A program made the translations under genes and the position numbers. The notes under the pieces were generated by a model that saw nothing but the letters and a program-made list of their open reading frames with translations, ran no database searches and was not told the origin of the DNA. From positions 62,001 to 126,000 of the forward strand of contig NZ_SEWF01000013.1 of NCBI RefSeq assembly GCF_004168285.1: a stretch of DNA of 64,000 nt. The letters are read 5' to 3'. Shown in pieces: positions 8,954 to 17,967 of the stretch (the first letter of the stretch is position 1; the number at the start of each line of letters is the position of its first letter). The DNA comes from Emticicia agri (GTDB taxonomy: Bacteria > Bacteroidota > Bacteroidia > Cytophagales > Spirosomataceae).

Positions 8954-9965
8954 GAGGCTGCAATTGAGTACTGTAAATTTTGAGAACGACAGAAAACGTT
9001 TCAACTACATTATGGATTTCCAGCGTGTGCTGACCCGGATAGAGCAAAGTTAGCCTTTTCCGGACATTGGGCAAGCCAATACCACTTGGTTCATCAAGTG
9101 TATGAGCCGGATTCTTGCCAATGGGGTTCTGCACACTAAAGGTAAGAACAACATCCTTTATCACTACACTCACCTTTATATCGCCGGGATTTAGCCGTGC
9201 CGGACTATGTTTATAGGCATTTTCAAGGAGATGAATAAACAGCAATGGGGCAATATGACAGTTTTCAGTTGCTCCTTCTATTTTCAAGTCCACCACCGGA
9301 TTCTGTTTATACCGGAGTTGCTGCAAATGGATGTAATCCTGTAAATACTCAATCTCTCTTGTCAGCGGCACAGTAGGGGCGTTCGACTCATATATCATAT
9401 AACGCATCAGAGAAGCCAGCTGCATCACAGCATCAGGAGCAGCCGGAGCTTGTTTATACACCAACGTATGGATATTATGAAGAGTGTTAAATAGAAAATG
9501 CGGGTTAATCTGTGATTTGAGATAATAGAGTTCAGATTCTACAGCCTGTTTCTCTAATTGCTCTTTTCTGATGGTATTAAGTACCAGATTTTCTGTAATC
9601 CTTGCCAACCAGCTAAGCAAAATAAAAATCGGCACAATAGATAGCAGAGCCATCATATAGTTATTAATGAAAAGATTCCAGCTATTCTGCTTGAGGTAAT
9701 GGAAATACGAAAAAAGAAAAGGCCCTGTCAATAAAATTCCTGCCAGCCTGCGCCAATATGCTGTCTTCTTTTTTTTATCTGAATAGTAAGTCAGAAGAAA
9801 AAAATGCGTGTAAAAAACATACAAACAGGTCAGGGTAAACCCTATGGTTGTGTTTAACCAGTTAGCATCGCCCTCACCTCCCAGTTGGAGAGCAACCAAC
9901 AAGGTGAATAGCGTCCAGAGAACAATATGGACTACTGAGAATATGTTTTTAACCCGATTCATCAA
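8943..9965 (-). CDS. LytS/YehU-type sensor histidine kinase
   Basis: A 340-residue membrane kinase. The N-terminal 130 residues contain about four hydrophobic segments with no large extracytoplasmic domain. A coiled linker precedes the His_kinase domain, whose phospho-acceptor His lies in SQINPHFLFNTLHNIHTLV near residue 155. The C-terminal ATPase domain has FIHLLENAYKHSP and SGIGLPNVRKRL. The small membrane sensor suggests detection of a membrane or envelope signal, but the ligand is unknown. It is co-transcribed with the LytTR regulator, with an 11-bp overlap. Confidence 0.94.
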   Translation of the reverse strand: MMNRVKNIFSVVHIVLWTLFTLLVALQLGGEGDANWLNTTIGFTLTCLYVFYTHFFLLTYYSDKKKKTAYWRRLAGILLTGPFLFSYFHYLKQNSWNLFINNYMMALLSIVPIFILLSWLARITENLVLNTIRKEQLEKQAVESELYYLKSQINPHFLFNTLHNIHTLVYKQAPAAPDAVMQLASLMRYMIYESNAPTVPLTREIEYLQDYIHLQQLRYKQNPVVDLKIEGATENCHIAPLLFIHLLENAYKHSPARLNPGDIKVSVVIKDVVLTFSVQNPIGKNPAHTLDEPSGIGLPNVRKRLTLLYPGQHTLEIHNVVETFSVVLKIYSTQLQPHER

Positions 9966-10210
9966 ACAAAGATAGTCTTTCCTGACATTCTCTAATCATC
10001 TTATCGACCGGAGCCTTATAGCAATCTATGAAAGGTCAAATCAGGTCTACCGACATTTTGGCGGAAGCAAATCAGCAACTGGTCGATTCCTTTACTGAAT
10101 CAGCATATCGCTTTTCGCTTTCTATTCCGGTAATGATTGCTTTGTACTGAGAAAGTATCCTTAAAAGTGCTTCTATCCGAAAGATTAACCGATTAATTCA
10201 GAACAAAATT

Positions 10211-11134
10211 ATGAAAAACCAATCCTTTCACTTGTCCATTCGCCATGTCTCCAAAACTTACGCCAACGGAGTTCAGGCATTGAATAATGTATCGCTCGAT
10301 ATTCCTCCGGGCATGTTCGGGCTGTTAGGCCCGAATGGTGCAGGGAAATCAACCCTTATGCGCACGCTTGCTACTCTGCAAGAGCCGGATGAAGGGGAAA
10401 TATTTTTAGGAAACATTGATGTAGTGAATCAGAAAGAGGAATTGCGTAAGACACTGGGCTACCTTCCGCAAGAGTTTGGCGTTTACCCCAAAGCGAGTGC
10501 AGAAGAACTGCTTGACCACTTTGCGGTAATGAAAGGGATTATGAATAGAACTGTGCGAAGGGAAGTTACAGAAAATTTACTCAAACAAACCAATCTCTGG
10601 GACAAGCGTAAGCAGAAATTAGGTGGCTATTCAGGTGGTATGCGGCAACGCTTTGGTGTGGCTGTAGCACTACTGAATAACCCCAGACTACTAATAGTAG
10701 ATGAGCCAACAGCCGGACTTGACCCGGCCGAACGGGTGCGTTTTCTGAATCTTTTAAGCGAATTAGGAGAAAACAGTGTCGTAATTCTTTCTACGCATAT
10801 CGTGGAAGATGTATCAGAATTATGTACAAATATGGCCATCATCAATAAGGGCCAGATTCTGTTAGAAGCACAGACCTCAGAGGCGGTTGCTGCTCTTAAA
10901 GGTTATATCTGGCGCAAACTAATAGATAAAAATACACTGCCTGCCTTAGAACAGGAATACAAGGTTATTTCTGCCAAAATGTTGGGGAGCCGTACTATGG
11001 TACACATTTACAGTCAGGAAATACCTGGCAACGGTTTTGAGTCGGTGGAGCCTGATTTAGAAGATTTATATTTTAGTACCATGACAGGCAATTATGTTCA
11101 ACCCCATGTATCGAAGAAGGAGGGTAAAAAATGA
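10211..11134 (+). CDS. ABC transporter ATP-binding protein
   Basis: A 307-residue ABC ATPase with Walker A (LGPNGAGKSTLMRTLAT, near residue 40), the signature YSGGMRQRFGVAVALL, Walker B LLIVDEPTAGLDP and the switch His in STHIVED. The last 80 residues are a C-terminal extension typical of ATPases paired with ABC-2 permeases. It powers the permease-peptidase encoded next: the stop and the following start overlap as ATGA (11131-11134). The 245-bp gap to the divergent kinase gene is likely to hold the regulated promoter. Confidence 0.95.
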   Translation: MKNQSFHLSIRHVSKTYANGVQALNNVSLDIPPGMFGLLGPNGAGKSTLMRTLATLQEPDEGEIFLGNIDVVNQKEELRKTLGYLPQEFGVYPKASAEELLDHFAVMKGIMNRTVRREVTENLLKQTNLWDKRKQKLGGYSGGMRQRFGVAVALLNNPRLLIVDEPTAGLDPAERVRFLNLLSELGENSVVILSTHIVEDVSELCTNMAIINKGQILLEAQTSEAVAALKGYIWRKLIDKNTLPALEQEYKVISAKMLGSRTMVHIYSQEIPGNGFESVEPDLEDLYFSTMTGNYVQPHVSKKEGKK

Positions 11135-14100
11135 AATTCCTTAAAGTTTTTCGCTTTGAGTTCATCTATCAGTTACGCAATATTGCTACGTGGCTTTACT
11201 TTGTAGTTGTATTATGCTTTGCTTTCTTGGTTGTAACAGAGAATTATAGTTATGATGCAAGAGCAGGATATTTCTTACTCAATGCGCCTATTGTCATTGC
11301 TACCGTTTCGGTCTTATGTATCGTTCACTGGCTTCCGGTAGGTGCATCTGTGGCGGGAGATGCAGCAGCCCGTGATATACAGACACGCATGCACGCTCTC
11401 ACTTATACCGTTCCCGTCAGCAAAGCAGAATATCTGGGAGGGCGATTTTTGGCTGCTCTCACACTCAATGTGCTTACTATGCTGGCCATACCTTTGGGCA
11501 TTCTGTTTGCTATGTATCTCTCTGGCATAGAAACAGAAATTCTGGGCCCATTCCGGTTGGCATCGTATCTCACAGCCTTTTTCTACATCATAGTACCAAA
11601 CGTTTTTATCGCAACGGCTATTCAGTGCTCGCTGGGGGTACTCACTCGCCGGGCTATGGGAGCTTATCTGGGTGGGGTGGCTCTCTTCGTAACAGCCTAC
11701 TTATTCGGGATGGTATTTCAGAATAAAGGAGAATGGGTGGATTTGATAGATCCTATGAGTTTCAACCCTATTATGAGGCATCTGAATGATTGGAGTCCAA
11801 TAGAGAGAAATACCCGCTTGTTTGTATTAGAAGGCTCATTTTTAATAAATCGTCTCCTGTGGATTGGGGTATCAATAGGTATGCTAATGTTCACGTATTT
11901 CCGGTTTCGGTTCGTCTTACCGGAAACAAGTGGAAAGCGAAAATCTGTTAAACCCCTAAAACCAGAGGTAGTAACCAGAGAAAAGCTGAACTGGGGAACA
12001 GCGTATGCCTTGCCGCAGGTCAGGGGCATTTATGGATTTGCTACGCATGGGTACCAGTTACGCCTTCTTACCTGGAAAGCCTTTCTACAAATTACCAAAA
12101 GCGGCGTCGGTCTTCCTCTTTTGGCTGCTTTAGCTTTGATGATGGGATTGGCTGCCCCAGGAAATGGAAATCTAAAGACAAGAGGCGTGCCTTTCATACC
12201 CCGAACCGACCAGGTTCTGCATTACCTGACGTCTCCCTTGACAGAACCGAAGTTTTTCTGGATTATTATCGCCTTGCTAACTATTTACTATGCCGGAGAA
12301 CTGGTGTGGCGAGAACGGGAAACCGGACTAAGCGAGATTGCCAATGCGTCTCCGGTACTGGAATGGACTTTTTTCCTGAGCAATTTTCTGGGGCTAAGTC
12401 TGATATTGGTAACGTGGTTGGTTTTTGTAATGATAGCCGGAATAGTAGTGCAAGTGGGTATAGGCGGTGCCAGTGTTGAGATAGGGCTATATTGGCAAGT
12501 CCTTTTCGGGTTCCAATTGGTAGATTGCCTGCTTTTCGCTCTATTAGCTCTTTTTGCGCATGTAGTGGTCAATCAGAAATTCGTGGGACATCTATTCGCA
12601 ATGCTGGTCTATGGTTTCATTGTTTTTGCTGCTAATCTGGGCATTGAGCATAAACTTCTCATTTTCGGCGCCAGCCCGTCATGGGTTTATACAGATATGG
12701 GTGGTTTTGGTAATTCTCTTGCACCTTGGCTATGGTTCAAATTATATTGGGTTTCATGGGCATCACTATTAGCTGTGTTGGCAAGGCTGCTTTGGGTGCG
12801 GAGCCGTGAGGTAAGTTTTGCTTCAAGACTCCACCTGGCTCGTCGTCGCTTCAAATCTTCTACTATGTTAATTGCTACTATTTCGGTTGGAAGCATCCTG
12901 TTATCAGGTGGTTTTATTTTCTACAATACCAATGTGCTGAATGACTATACTACCGCTTCAGATACAATGGAGAAAAGGGCTATGTACGAACAGCACTATG
13001 CGAAATACAAGAACCGACCACAACCCCGGTTAACAAAAACTAATCTGAATGTTGAGATTTATCCGAAGCAACGGGAGACAGAAATAAGAGGTATGTATTA
13101 TTTGTTAAACAATAGTACAGCATCTATCGATTCTATCTACCTATCCATCGCTGAAACAGTTCAGACTACTGATATTGCTTTTGACCGACCAGCAAAGCAG
13201 GTACTCGCTGATGAAAATTTAGGTTACCAGATTTATACACTTACTGAACCCCTTCAGCCCGGCGACTCACTACAACTCAGTTTTGAAGTGCGTTATAAAG
13301 CCCGAGGCTTTACAAACAGCGGAGCAGAGAACTTTGTAATGGCTAATGGCACCAACTTCCGCAATTATGAATGGTTGCCTGCTATTGGGTATCAATCATA
13401 CAGAGAACTCAATGATATTGGTCAGAGAAAACAATATAAGCTTTCTTCACGGCCTGAGACTCCCTCACTTTATAACATTGACGCACGCAAAGATGCACCT
13501 TTCAGGGAACAAATCTCTTTCGAAGCAGTTGTAGGAACAGATAGTAGCCAGACCGCAGTTGCGCCAGGTTTGTTGCGCCGGACATGGACCAAAGGTGGTC
13601 GCCGATATTTCCACTATGCTACCGATGCCCCCATCAGGAACGAATATAATTTCTTTTCGGCTAATTATGCAGTGTATGAAAAGCGATGGAATGATGAGGC
13701 TATACAAATCTATTATGACCCGGGTCAAACCGAGAATATAGAACGCATGGCACTGAGTGTACAAGCCTCATTGGCATATTATACCCAACAATTCGGCCCG
13801 TACCCACATCGGCTGATTCGGTTTGTTTCGTATCCCGGATACAGCATTAGTAACCACTCGACACCTGCTACTATTACGGCAGAAGAGGGTTTCTTTCTAC
13901 TGAATCCGAAGGATGACCCACGAGGACTTGATTTGGTAACGGCAGTGATAGCACACGAAATGGCGCATCAGTGGTGGGGAGGTCAGTTAACACCTGCTCG
14001 GGTAGAGGGTGCAGGTTTACTCTCAGAAAGCCTGGCTTGGTACTCTGCTTTGGGGGTTGTAGAGGATAAATACGGTGCTGTACATCTCAGGCGCCTCCTG

Positions 14101-14730
14101 AATTTTTTACGTGAAGAAAATGAAAATCCACGTACCCGTGCCGCTTTACCACTTCTACAGGCTAACGACTGGTATCAGTACTACCGCAAAGGCCCTTTTG
14201 CACTGTATGCGCTAAGCCAGTATATTGGTAGAGACAGAGTAAATGGGGCACTTAAAAAATTACTATCCAAACACAGTGCAGGCATACCTCCTTTACCTAC
14301 TTCGCTGAATCTATACCAAGAATTGAAAGCGGCAACTCCTGATTCGCTCCAGTATATGCTACACGACCTATTTGAGAAGAATACTTTCTGGAAACTGGAG
14401 GCAAAGGAAGCTAAAGTAAAGAAAATCAAAACAGGTTTATGGCAGGTAACGATTAATGTACAGGCAAACAAGCATGTAATAGATAGCATCGGAAAAGAAA
14501 CTAAACTGCCGATGAAAGACTGGGTAGAAATCGGGGTTTTTGCACAGCCCGAGGAGGGAAAAGAAACAGGCAGGCTGCTTTATCTGCAAAAACACTACAT
14601 CAATTCCAGTGAGCAAACCATTATTGTAACAGTATCGCAAAAACCTGCCCGAGCAGCAATAGACCCTAATTATTTACTGATAGACTGGGAGATAAACGAT
14701 AATAGTATAGAGGTGAAACCAGATAATTAG
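11131..14730 (+). CDS. ABC-2 permease fused to an M1-type metallopeptidase domain
   Basis: A 1199-residue fusion. Residues 1 to about 600 contain two sets of hydrophobic helices resembling ABC-2 permease halves (MKFLKVFRFEFIYQLRN at the start; a second set from about 320). A further helix near 580-605 precedes a large soluble domain. That domain resembles M1 peptidases: HEMAHQWWGGQLTPARVEGA lies near residue 942 and the third zinc ligand in LLSESLAWYSALGVVEDKYG. The GXMEN motif of true aminopeptidases is not seen, so exopeptidase activity is uncertain. This architecture occurs in Bacteroidota as ABC permease/M1 aminopeptidase proteins. The peptidase part probably faces the periplasm. The substrate is unknown. 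Its start overlaps the ATPase stop. Confidence 0.92.
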   Translation: MKFLKVFRFEFIYQLRNIATWLYFVVVLCFAFLVVTENYSYDARAGYFLLNAPIVIATVSVLCIVHWLPVGASVAGDAAARDIQTRMHALTYTVPVSKAEYLGGRFLAALTLNVLTMLAIPLGILFAMYLSGIETEILGPFRLASYLTAFFYIIVPNVFIATAIQCSLGVLTRRAMGAYLGGVALFVTAYLFGMVFQNKGEWVDLIDPMSFNPIMRHLNDWSPIERNTRLFVLEGSFLINRLLWIGVSIGMLMFTYFRFRFVLPETSGKRKSVKPLKPEVVTREKLNWGTAYALPQVRGIYGFATHGYQLRLLTWKAFLQITKSGVGLPLLAALALMMGLAAPGNGNLKTRGVPFIPRTDQVLHYLTSPLTEPKFFWIIIALLTIYYAGELVWRERETGLSEIANASPVLEWTFFLSNFLGLSLILVTWLVFVMIAGIVVQVGIGGASVEIGLYWQVLFGFQLVDCLLFALLALFAHVVVNQKFVGHLFAMLVYGFIVFAANLGIEHKLLIFGASPSWVYTDMGGFGNSLAPWLWFKLYWVSWASLLAVLARLLWVRSREVSFASRLHLARRRFKSSTMLIATISVGSILLSGGFIFYNTNVLNDYTTASDTMEKRAMYEQHYAKYKNRPQPRLTKTNLNVEIYPKQRETEIRGMYYLLNNSTASIDSIYLSIAETVQTTDIAFDRPAKQVLADENLGYQIYTLTEPLQPGDSLQLSFEVRYKARGFTNSGAENFVMANGTNFRNYEWLPAIGYQSYRELNDIGQRKQYKLSSRPETPSLYNIDARKDAPFREQISFEAVVGTDSSQTAVAPGLLRRTWTKGGRRYFHYATDAPIRNEYNFFSANYAVYEKRWNDEAIQIYYDPGQTENIERMALSVQASLAYYTQQFGPYPHRLIRFVSYPGYSISNHSTPATITAEEGFFLLNPKDDPRGLDLVTAVIAHEMAHQWWGGQLTPARVEGAGLLSESLAWYSALGVVEDKYGAVHLRRLLNFLREENENPRTRAALPLLQANDWYQYYRKGPFALYALSQYIGRDRVNGALKKLLSKHSAGIPPLPTSLNLYQELKAATPDSLQYMLHDLFEKNTFWKLEAKEAKVKKIKTGLWQVTINVQANKHVIDSIGKETKLPMKDWVEIGVFAQPEEGKETGRLLYLQKHYINSSEQTIIVTVSQKPARAAIDPNYLLIDWEINDNSIEVKPDN

Positions 14731-14930
14731 TTTCTTAAAAAACAATTAAGTATAGGTTACTGTATCTAAGCAGTACTATTAATGTTTCTATGGTATTGCC
14801 ATATTTGGGTGGTATTGTAGATTTCTGCTTAGCTTAAAGTAAAAATATTTCTATGTATATTTTAAAAAAAGTGCGATTAAAGGTAACTTTGCCAAGGAAA
14901 TGAAATCTTTTGATATTATATAAGTTTAGA

Positions 14931-14962
14931 TTTGTTTTACTTATGTTGTACCAATAGATTTG
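14931..14962 (+). promoter_or_regulatory. Bacteroidota-type promoter of pdhA
   Basis: TTTG (14931-14934) is followed after 20 bp by TAGATTTG (14955-14962), an exact fit to the phylum consensus. This predicts a leader of about 120 nt before pdhA. A second TAACTTTG box at 14884-14891 could be an alternative start. The 357-bp gap holds no other gene; a 72-codon minus-strand frame there has no supporting features. Confidence 0.7.
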
Positions 14963-15087
14963 TATTTTATTAAAAAAATGCTTCAAAAGCATAAAAAATA
15001 GTGAAAATACAGAGGGTAAATTCAGATACTGAATTTGTTGTCTGCTAAGCAAAATAACATTTTAAATTTTAAGCAAAATAGATTCAG

Positions 15088-16104
15088 ATGGCAGCTACGA
15101 AAGAAAAAGCACCAAAGGTAAAATACAGTAAAGAAACATATATGTATTGGTACGAGTCTATGTTTCTTCAAAGAAAATTTGAAGAAAAAGCCGGACAATT
15201 ATACGGGCAGCAAAAGATTCGTGGGTTTTGTCACTTATATATCGGGCAAGAGGCCTGTTCTTCGGGCGCTGTTTCTGCCTTAACTAAAGACGACAAGTGG
15301 ATTACAGCTTATAGAGACCACGGCCATCCATTAGCCTTAGGAACAGACCCTAACAAGATTATGGCTGAACTATATGGTAAAGAAACAGGTACAACCAAAG
15401 GTAAAGGTGGTTCGATGCACATTTTTGATAAAGAAAAAAACTTTATTGGTGGGCATGGGATTGTAGGGGCGCAGATTCCTTTAGGTGCAGGTATTGCTTT
15501 CGCTGAAAAATATAAAGGCACACAAAACCTTTGTATGTGTTATTTTGGCGATGGTGCTGTGCGTCAGGGAGCGTTACACGAAGCCTTCAACATGGCTATG
15601 ACCTGGAAATTGCCTGTGGTTTTTGTTGTAGAAAATAACGGCTATGCTATGGGTACTTCGGTAGCCCGTACCTCAAACGTAAGAGAACTCTATACTATCG
15701 GTGAGTCTTATGATATGCCAGCAGAACCAGTTGATGCCATGGATGTTGAAATGGTACACGAAGCCGTAAAACGTGCCGCAGACCGTGCAAGAGCAGGCGA
15801 AGGCCCAACTTTCCTGGAATTTAAAACTTACCGTTTCCGTGGGCACTCAATGTCTGACCCACAAAAATACCGTACGAAAGACGAAGTAGAAGAATGGAAA
15901 ATGCGTGACCCGGTAGAGTTAATTCGCCACCGTATTTTAACTAACGGCATTGCAACAGAAGCAGAATTGGAAGAAATAGATAACCGTGTAAAAGGAAAAG
16001 TAGAAGAAGCAGTGAAATTTGCTGAAGAATCTCCATTTCCTAAACCGGAAACAGCATTCGAAGATATCTATGTGCAATCAGATTATCCTTTCTTGAGAGA
16101 GTAA
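15088..16104 (+). CDS. pdhA: Pyruvate dehydrogenase E1 component, alpha subunit
   Basis: A 338-residue thiamine-diphosphate enzyme subunit that decarboxylates pyruvate for the E2 lipoyl core. Visible motifs are RGFCHLYIGQEA, the KGKGGSMHIFDKEKNFIGGH segment, the ThDP/Mg motif starting YFGDGAVRQGALHEAFNMA and ending ENNGYAMGTS, and the phosphorylation-loop-like YRFRGHSMSDPQKYRTKDEV. No E1 beta, E2 or E3 gene follows, since the next gene is convergent. The complex must be assembled from unlinked genes. A branched-chain keto-acid dehydrogenase role is less likely given the sequence. Confidence 0.93.
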   Translation: MAATKEKAPKVKYSKETYMYWYESMFLQRKFEEKAGQLYGQQKIRGFCHLYIGQEACSSGAVSALTKDDKWITAYRDHGHPLALGTDPNKIMAELYGKETGTTKGKGGSMHIFDKEKNFIGGHGIVGAQIPLGAGIAFAEKYKGTQNLCMCYFGDGAVRQGALHEAFNMAMTWKLPVVFVVENNGYAMGTSVARTSNVRELYTIGESYDMPAEPVDAMDVEMVHEAVKRAADRARAGEGPTFLEFKTYRFRGHSMSDPQKYRTKDEVEEWKMRDPVELIRHRILTNGIATEAELEEIDNRVKGKVEEAVKFAEESPFPKPETAFEDIYVQSDYPFLRE

Positions 16105-16118
16105 CTATATACTCGGGT

Positions 16119-16279
16119 CACCGAATGGAATTCGTCGGACCGCCGAAGCGGTGGCTAAAACAACAATGGAATAAATTACATATTTGAGCCGGACTTAAAG
16201 TCCGGCAATGTATATAGAAAATACCCGCGCGGCGGCCGCTTTGTTATCTTAGGCGGCGAATTTTATTCGCTGTCACTCT
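16119..16279. repeat. Quasi-palindromic intergenic repeat, copy B
   Basis: This has the same plan as copy A at 199-318. An imperfect hairpin (CCGAATGGAATTCGTCGG) comes first, then an extra GC-rich hairpin ACCGCCGAAGCGGT at 16139-16152 not present in copy A. The arm CTAAAACAACAATGG is at 16155-16169, the central GCCGGACTTAAAGTCCGGC at 16188-16206, the opposing arm CTTTGTTATCTTAG at 16239-16252, and a GGCGAATTTTATTCGCTG hairpin follows. A GC-rich 17-mer interrupts the right side. Confidence 0.75.
16225..16241 (-). repeat. GC-rich 17-mer nested in repeat copy B
   Basis: On the minus strand this reads AAGCGGCCGCCGCGCGG, a perfect fit to AAGCGRMCGNCGCNCGG. It splits the expected arm ATACC-TTTGTTATCTTAG of the surrounding palindrome. 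Confidence 0.65.
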
Positions 16280-16290
16280 CGAAAAATATA

Positions 16291-16320
16291 GACAAAAGCC
16301 AGCTAAAACTGGCTTTTGTC
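16291..16320. terminator. Bidirectional terminator between pdhA and the SDR gene
   Basis: GACAAAAGCCAG and CTGGCTTTTGTC form a perfect 12-bp stem with a 6-nt loop. It sits between two convergent genes and has A/T-rich flanks suited to both directions. Confidence 0.88.
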
Positions 16321-16328
16321 ATTTACAA

Positions 16329-17036
16329 TTATATATCCCCCCTTTGCGGACGCATCACAATCTCCTCAATCACAGCACTATCTGATAAATGATAAGCCAT
16401 CCAGATAGTTTTAGCTACGTCGTCAGCGCTCATAAACCGCTCTGTCGGAATATCCACGCCTGCCCAACTATCAGTCAATACCGCTCCCGGCATAATGGAA
16501 GTTACCTTGATATTAAAAGGTTTCATTTCTTCCCGAAGGCATTTGCTAAACCCCAATAAAGCAAATTTAGAAATACTATAAGAGCCTCCATTCGGGTAAG
16601 CCATCAGACTTGCTACCGAACACATATTAAATATATGTCCGCTTTTTTGGGCAATCATACCTTTTACTAAACCTCGGGTGAGATGATAAGCACTATACAG
16701 ATTGGTTTCAATAAGATTTTCTAATACACCATCTTCTTCCTCATAGATATTTCCGGGAATAAAGTTTCCTGCATTGTTAACTAAAATATCAACAGGTCGG
16801 TTAAGTGATTCAATAAAACCGGCCAAGCCCATTACCTGTTCTTTCTTAGCTAAATCAGCGGCATAAGTAAAACATTTAACTTTATATTCGGTGTTGATAA
16901 AATTTTGCAATTCATTCAAATCTTTTCTTTTTCGGGCTGATGCGACTACATCAAAGCCATTTTTGGCAAATATTTCAATAATTGCTCTGCCAATTCCTCT
17001 GGTACCTCCGGTAACAACTATTAATTTCTGGCTCAT
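16329..17036 (-). CDS. Short-chain dehydrogenase/reductase (SDR)
   Basis: A 235-residue classical SDR of unknown substrate. The Rossmann motif TGGTRGIGRAI lies at residues 9-19, NNAG near 88, the catalytic Ser in FNMCSVASLMAYPNGGSY and the YSISK catalytic pair near 153-157, followed by PGAVLTDSW. The length is standard. It is a single gene, convergent with pdhA and divergent from mlaE. Confidence 0.92.
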   Translation of the reverse strand: MSQKLIVVTGGTRGIGRAIIEIFAKNGFDVVASARKRKDLNELQNFINTEYKVKCFTYAADLAKKEQVMGLAGFIESLNRPVDILVNNAGNFIPGNIYEEEDGVLENLIETNLYSAYHLTRGLVKGMIAQKSGHIFNMCSVASLMAYPNGGSYSISKFALLGFSKCLREEMKPFNIKVTSIMPGAVLTDSWAGVDIPTERFMSADDVAKTIWMAYHLSDSAVIEEIVMRPQRGDI

Positions 17037-17121
17037 TTTCTGATTAATTAAGTATTTTTTGTGATTGGATTGGTTTTTGAATATAAATTCACCAACTAAA
17101 ATGCGTTATTAAACAATTGTT

Positions 17122-17129
17122 TATCTTTG
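17122..17129 (+). promoter_or_regulatory. -7 promoter box of mlaE-mlaF
   Basis: TATCTTTG is an exact TAnnTTTG match about 30 bp before the mlaE ATG. No clear TTTG lies at the correct upstream distance. Confidence 0.6.
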
Positions 17130-17159
17130 CAAATATCGTTAAAAACTTAGCTTAAAATT

Positions 17160-17891
17160 ATGTTATCTGTTGTAGGAAGGTATTTAATATTTCTGGGAAA
17201 GCTATTTACCAGACGAGAAACATTCAAAGTATATTGGAATAGGTTTTTAGACGAGTGCTTAAATGTGGGTACCAGCTCTATTTTTATTGTGGCTATAGTG
17301 GCAGTCTTTATCGGTGCCGTAACCTGTGTACAAACCCGGGCCAACCTGGTAAGTCCATTAGTACCAGTATATATAGTAAGTAATATCGTGCGGGATATGA
17401 CACTTCTTGAACTTTCTTCAACCTTTATGTGTGTAGTATTGGCCGGAAAAGTAGGGTCTAATATTGCAGGGGAGTTAGGAACCATGAAAATAACCGAGCA
17501 GATTGATGCGCTGGAAGTAATGGGTATTAATTCGGCTTCTTATTTAGTATTACCTAAACTATTAGCTTCGATTTTCACTTTTCCTTTATTGGCCATTATC
17601 TCTGGGTTCTTAGGTATTTTAGGAGGATATTTAGCAGGTACTTTAACAGGTATTATCACCCCTGAAGATTATATTTATGGTATCCGATACTCTTTTATTC
17701 CGTTCAACGTTTTTATTGCTATTATCAAAGCCTTTGTATTCGGGTTTCTTATTTCTACTATCTCGGCGTTTAAAGGATATTACACAAGTGGTGGAGCATT
17801 AGAAGTAGGGCAGGCGAGTACCTCTGCTGTAACCAATAGTTGTATAGCTGTTTTAATAGCCGATTATTTATTGGCAGAGTTATTAACATAG
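17160..17891 (+). CDS. mlaE: MlaE-type permease of a lipid ABC transporter
   Basis: A 243-residue MlaE/YrbE permease. Family features include the N-terminal amphipathic segment, IVAIVAVFIGAVTCVQTRANL, the conserved LAGKVGSNIAGELGTMKITEQIDALEVMGIN-type core (positions about 95-125) and the C-terminal GYYTSGGALEVGQASTSAVTNS. The family moves phospholipids between inner and outer membranes with an MlaF ATPase and an MCE-domain protein. mlaF follows after 76 bp. No MCE (MlaD) gene is present here, so that partner must be elsewhere. Confidence 0.93.
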   Translation: MLSVVGRYLIFLGKLFTRRETFKVYWNRFLDECLNVGTSSIFIVAIVAVFIGAVTCVQTRANLVSPLVPVYIVSNIVRDMTLLELSSTFMCVVLAGKVGSNIAGELGTMKITEQIDALEVMGINSASYLVLPKLLASIFTFPLLAIISGFLGILGGYLAGTLTGIITPEDYIYGIRYSFIPFNVFIAIIKAFVFGFLISTISAFKGYYTSGGALEVGQASTSAVTNSCIAVLIADYLLAELLT

Positions 17892-17967
17892 AAAAAAGGT
17901 TTTCTGATAAGTAAATCACAAAAAGTAGCTTCAATTCCTTACAGCCTGCATACAGGATTAAGAAAAT

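Noticed and set aside
13940-14070. Mis-spaced zinc ligand (HEXXH then 19 residues then E) as evidence of a broken peptidase
   Set aside because: The same spacing is, as far as I recall, normal in permease-linked M1 proteins (QWWG...SES type), so it is not a sign of damage.
14834-15052. Minus-strand 72-codon frame in the gap before pdhA
   Set aside because: Extremely A/T-rich composition, no family resemblance, and it covers the pdhA promoter.
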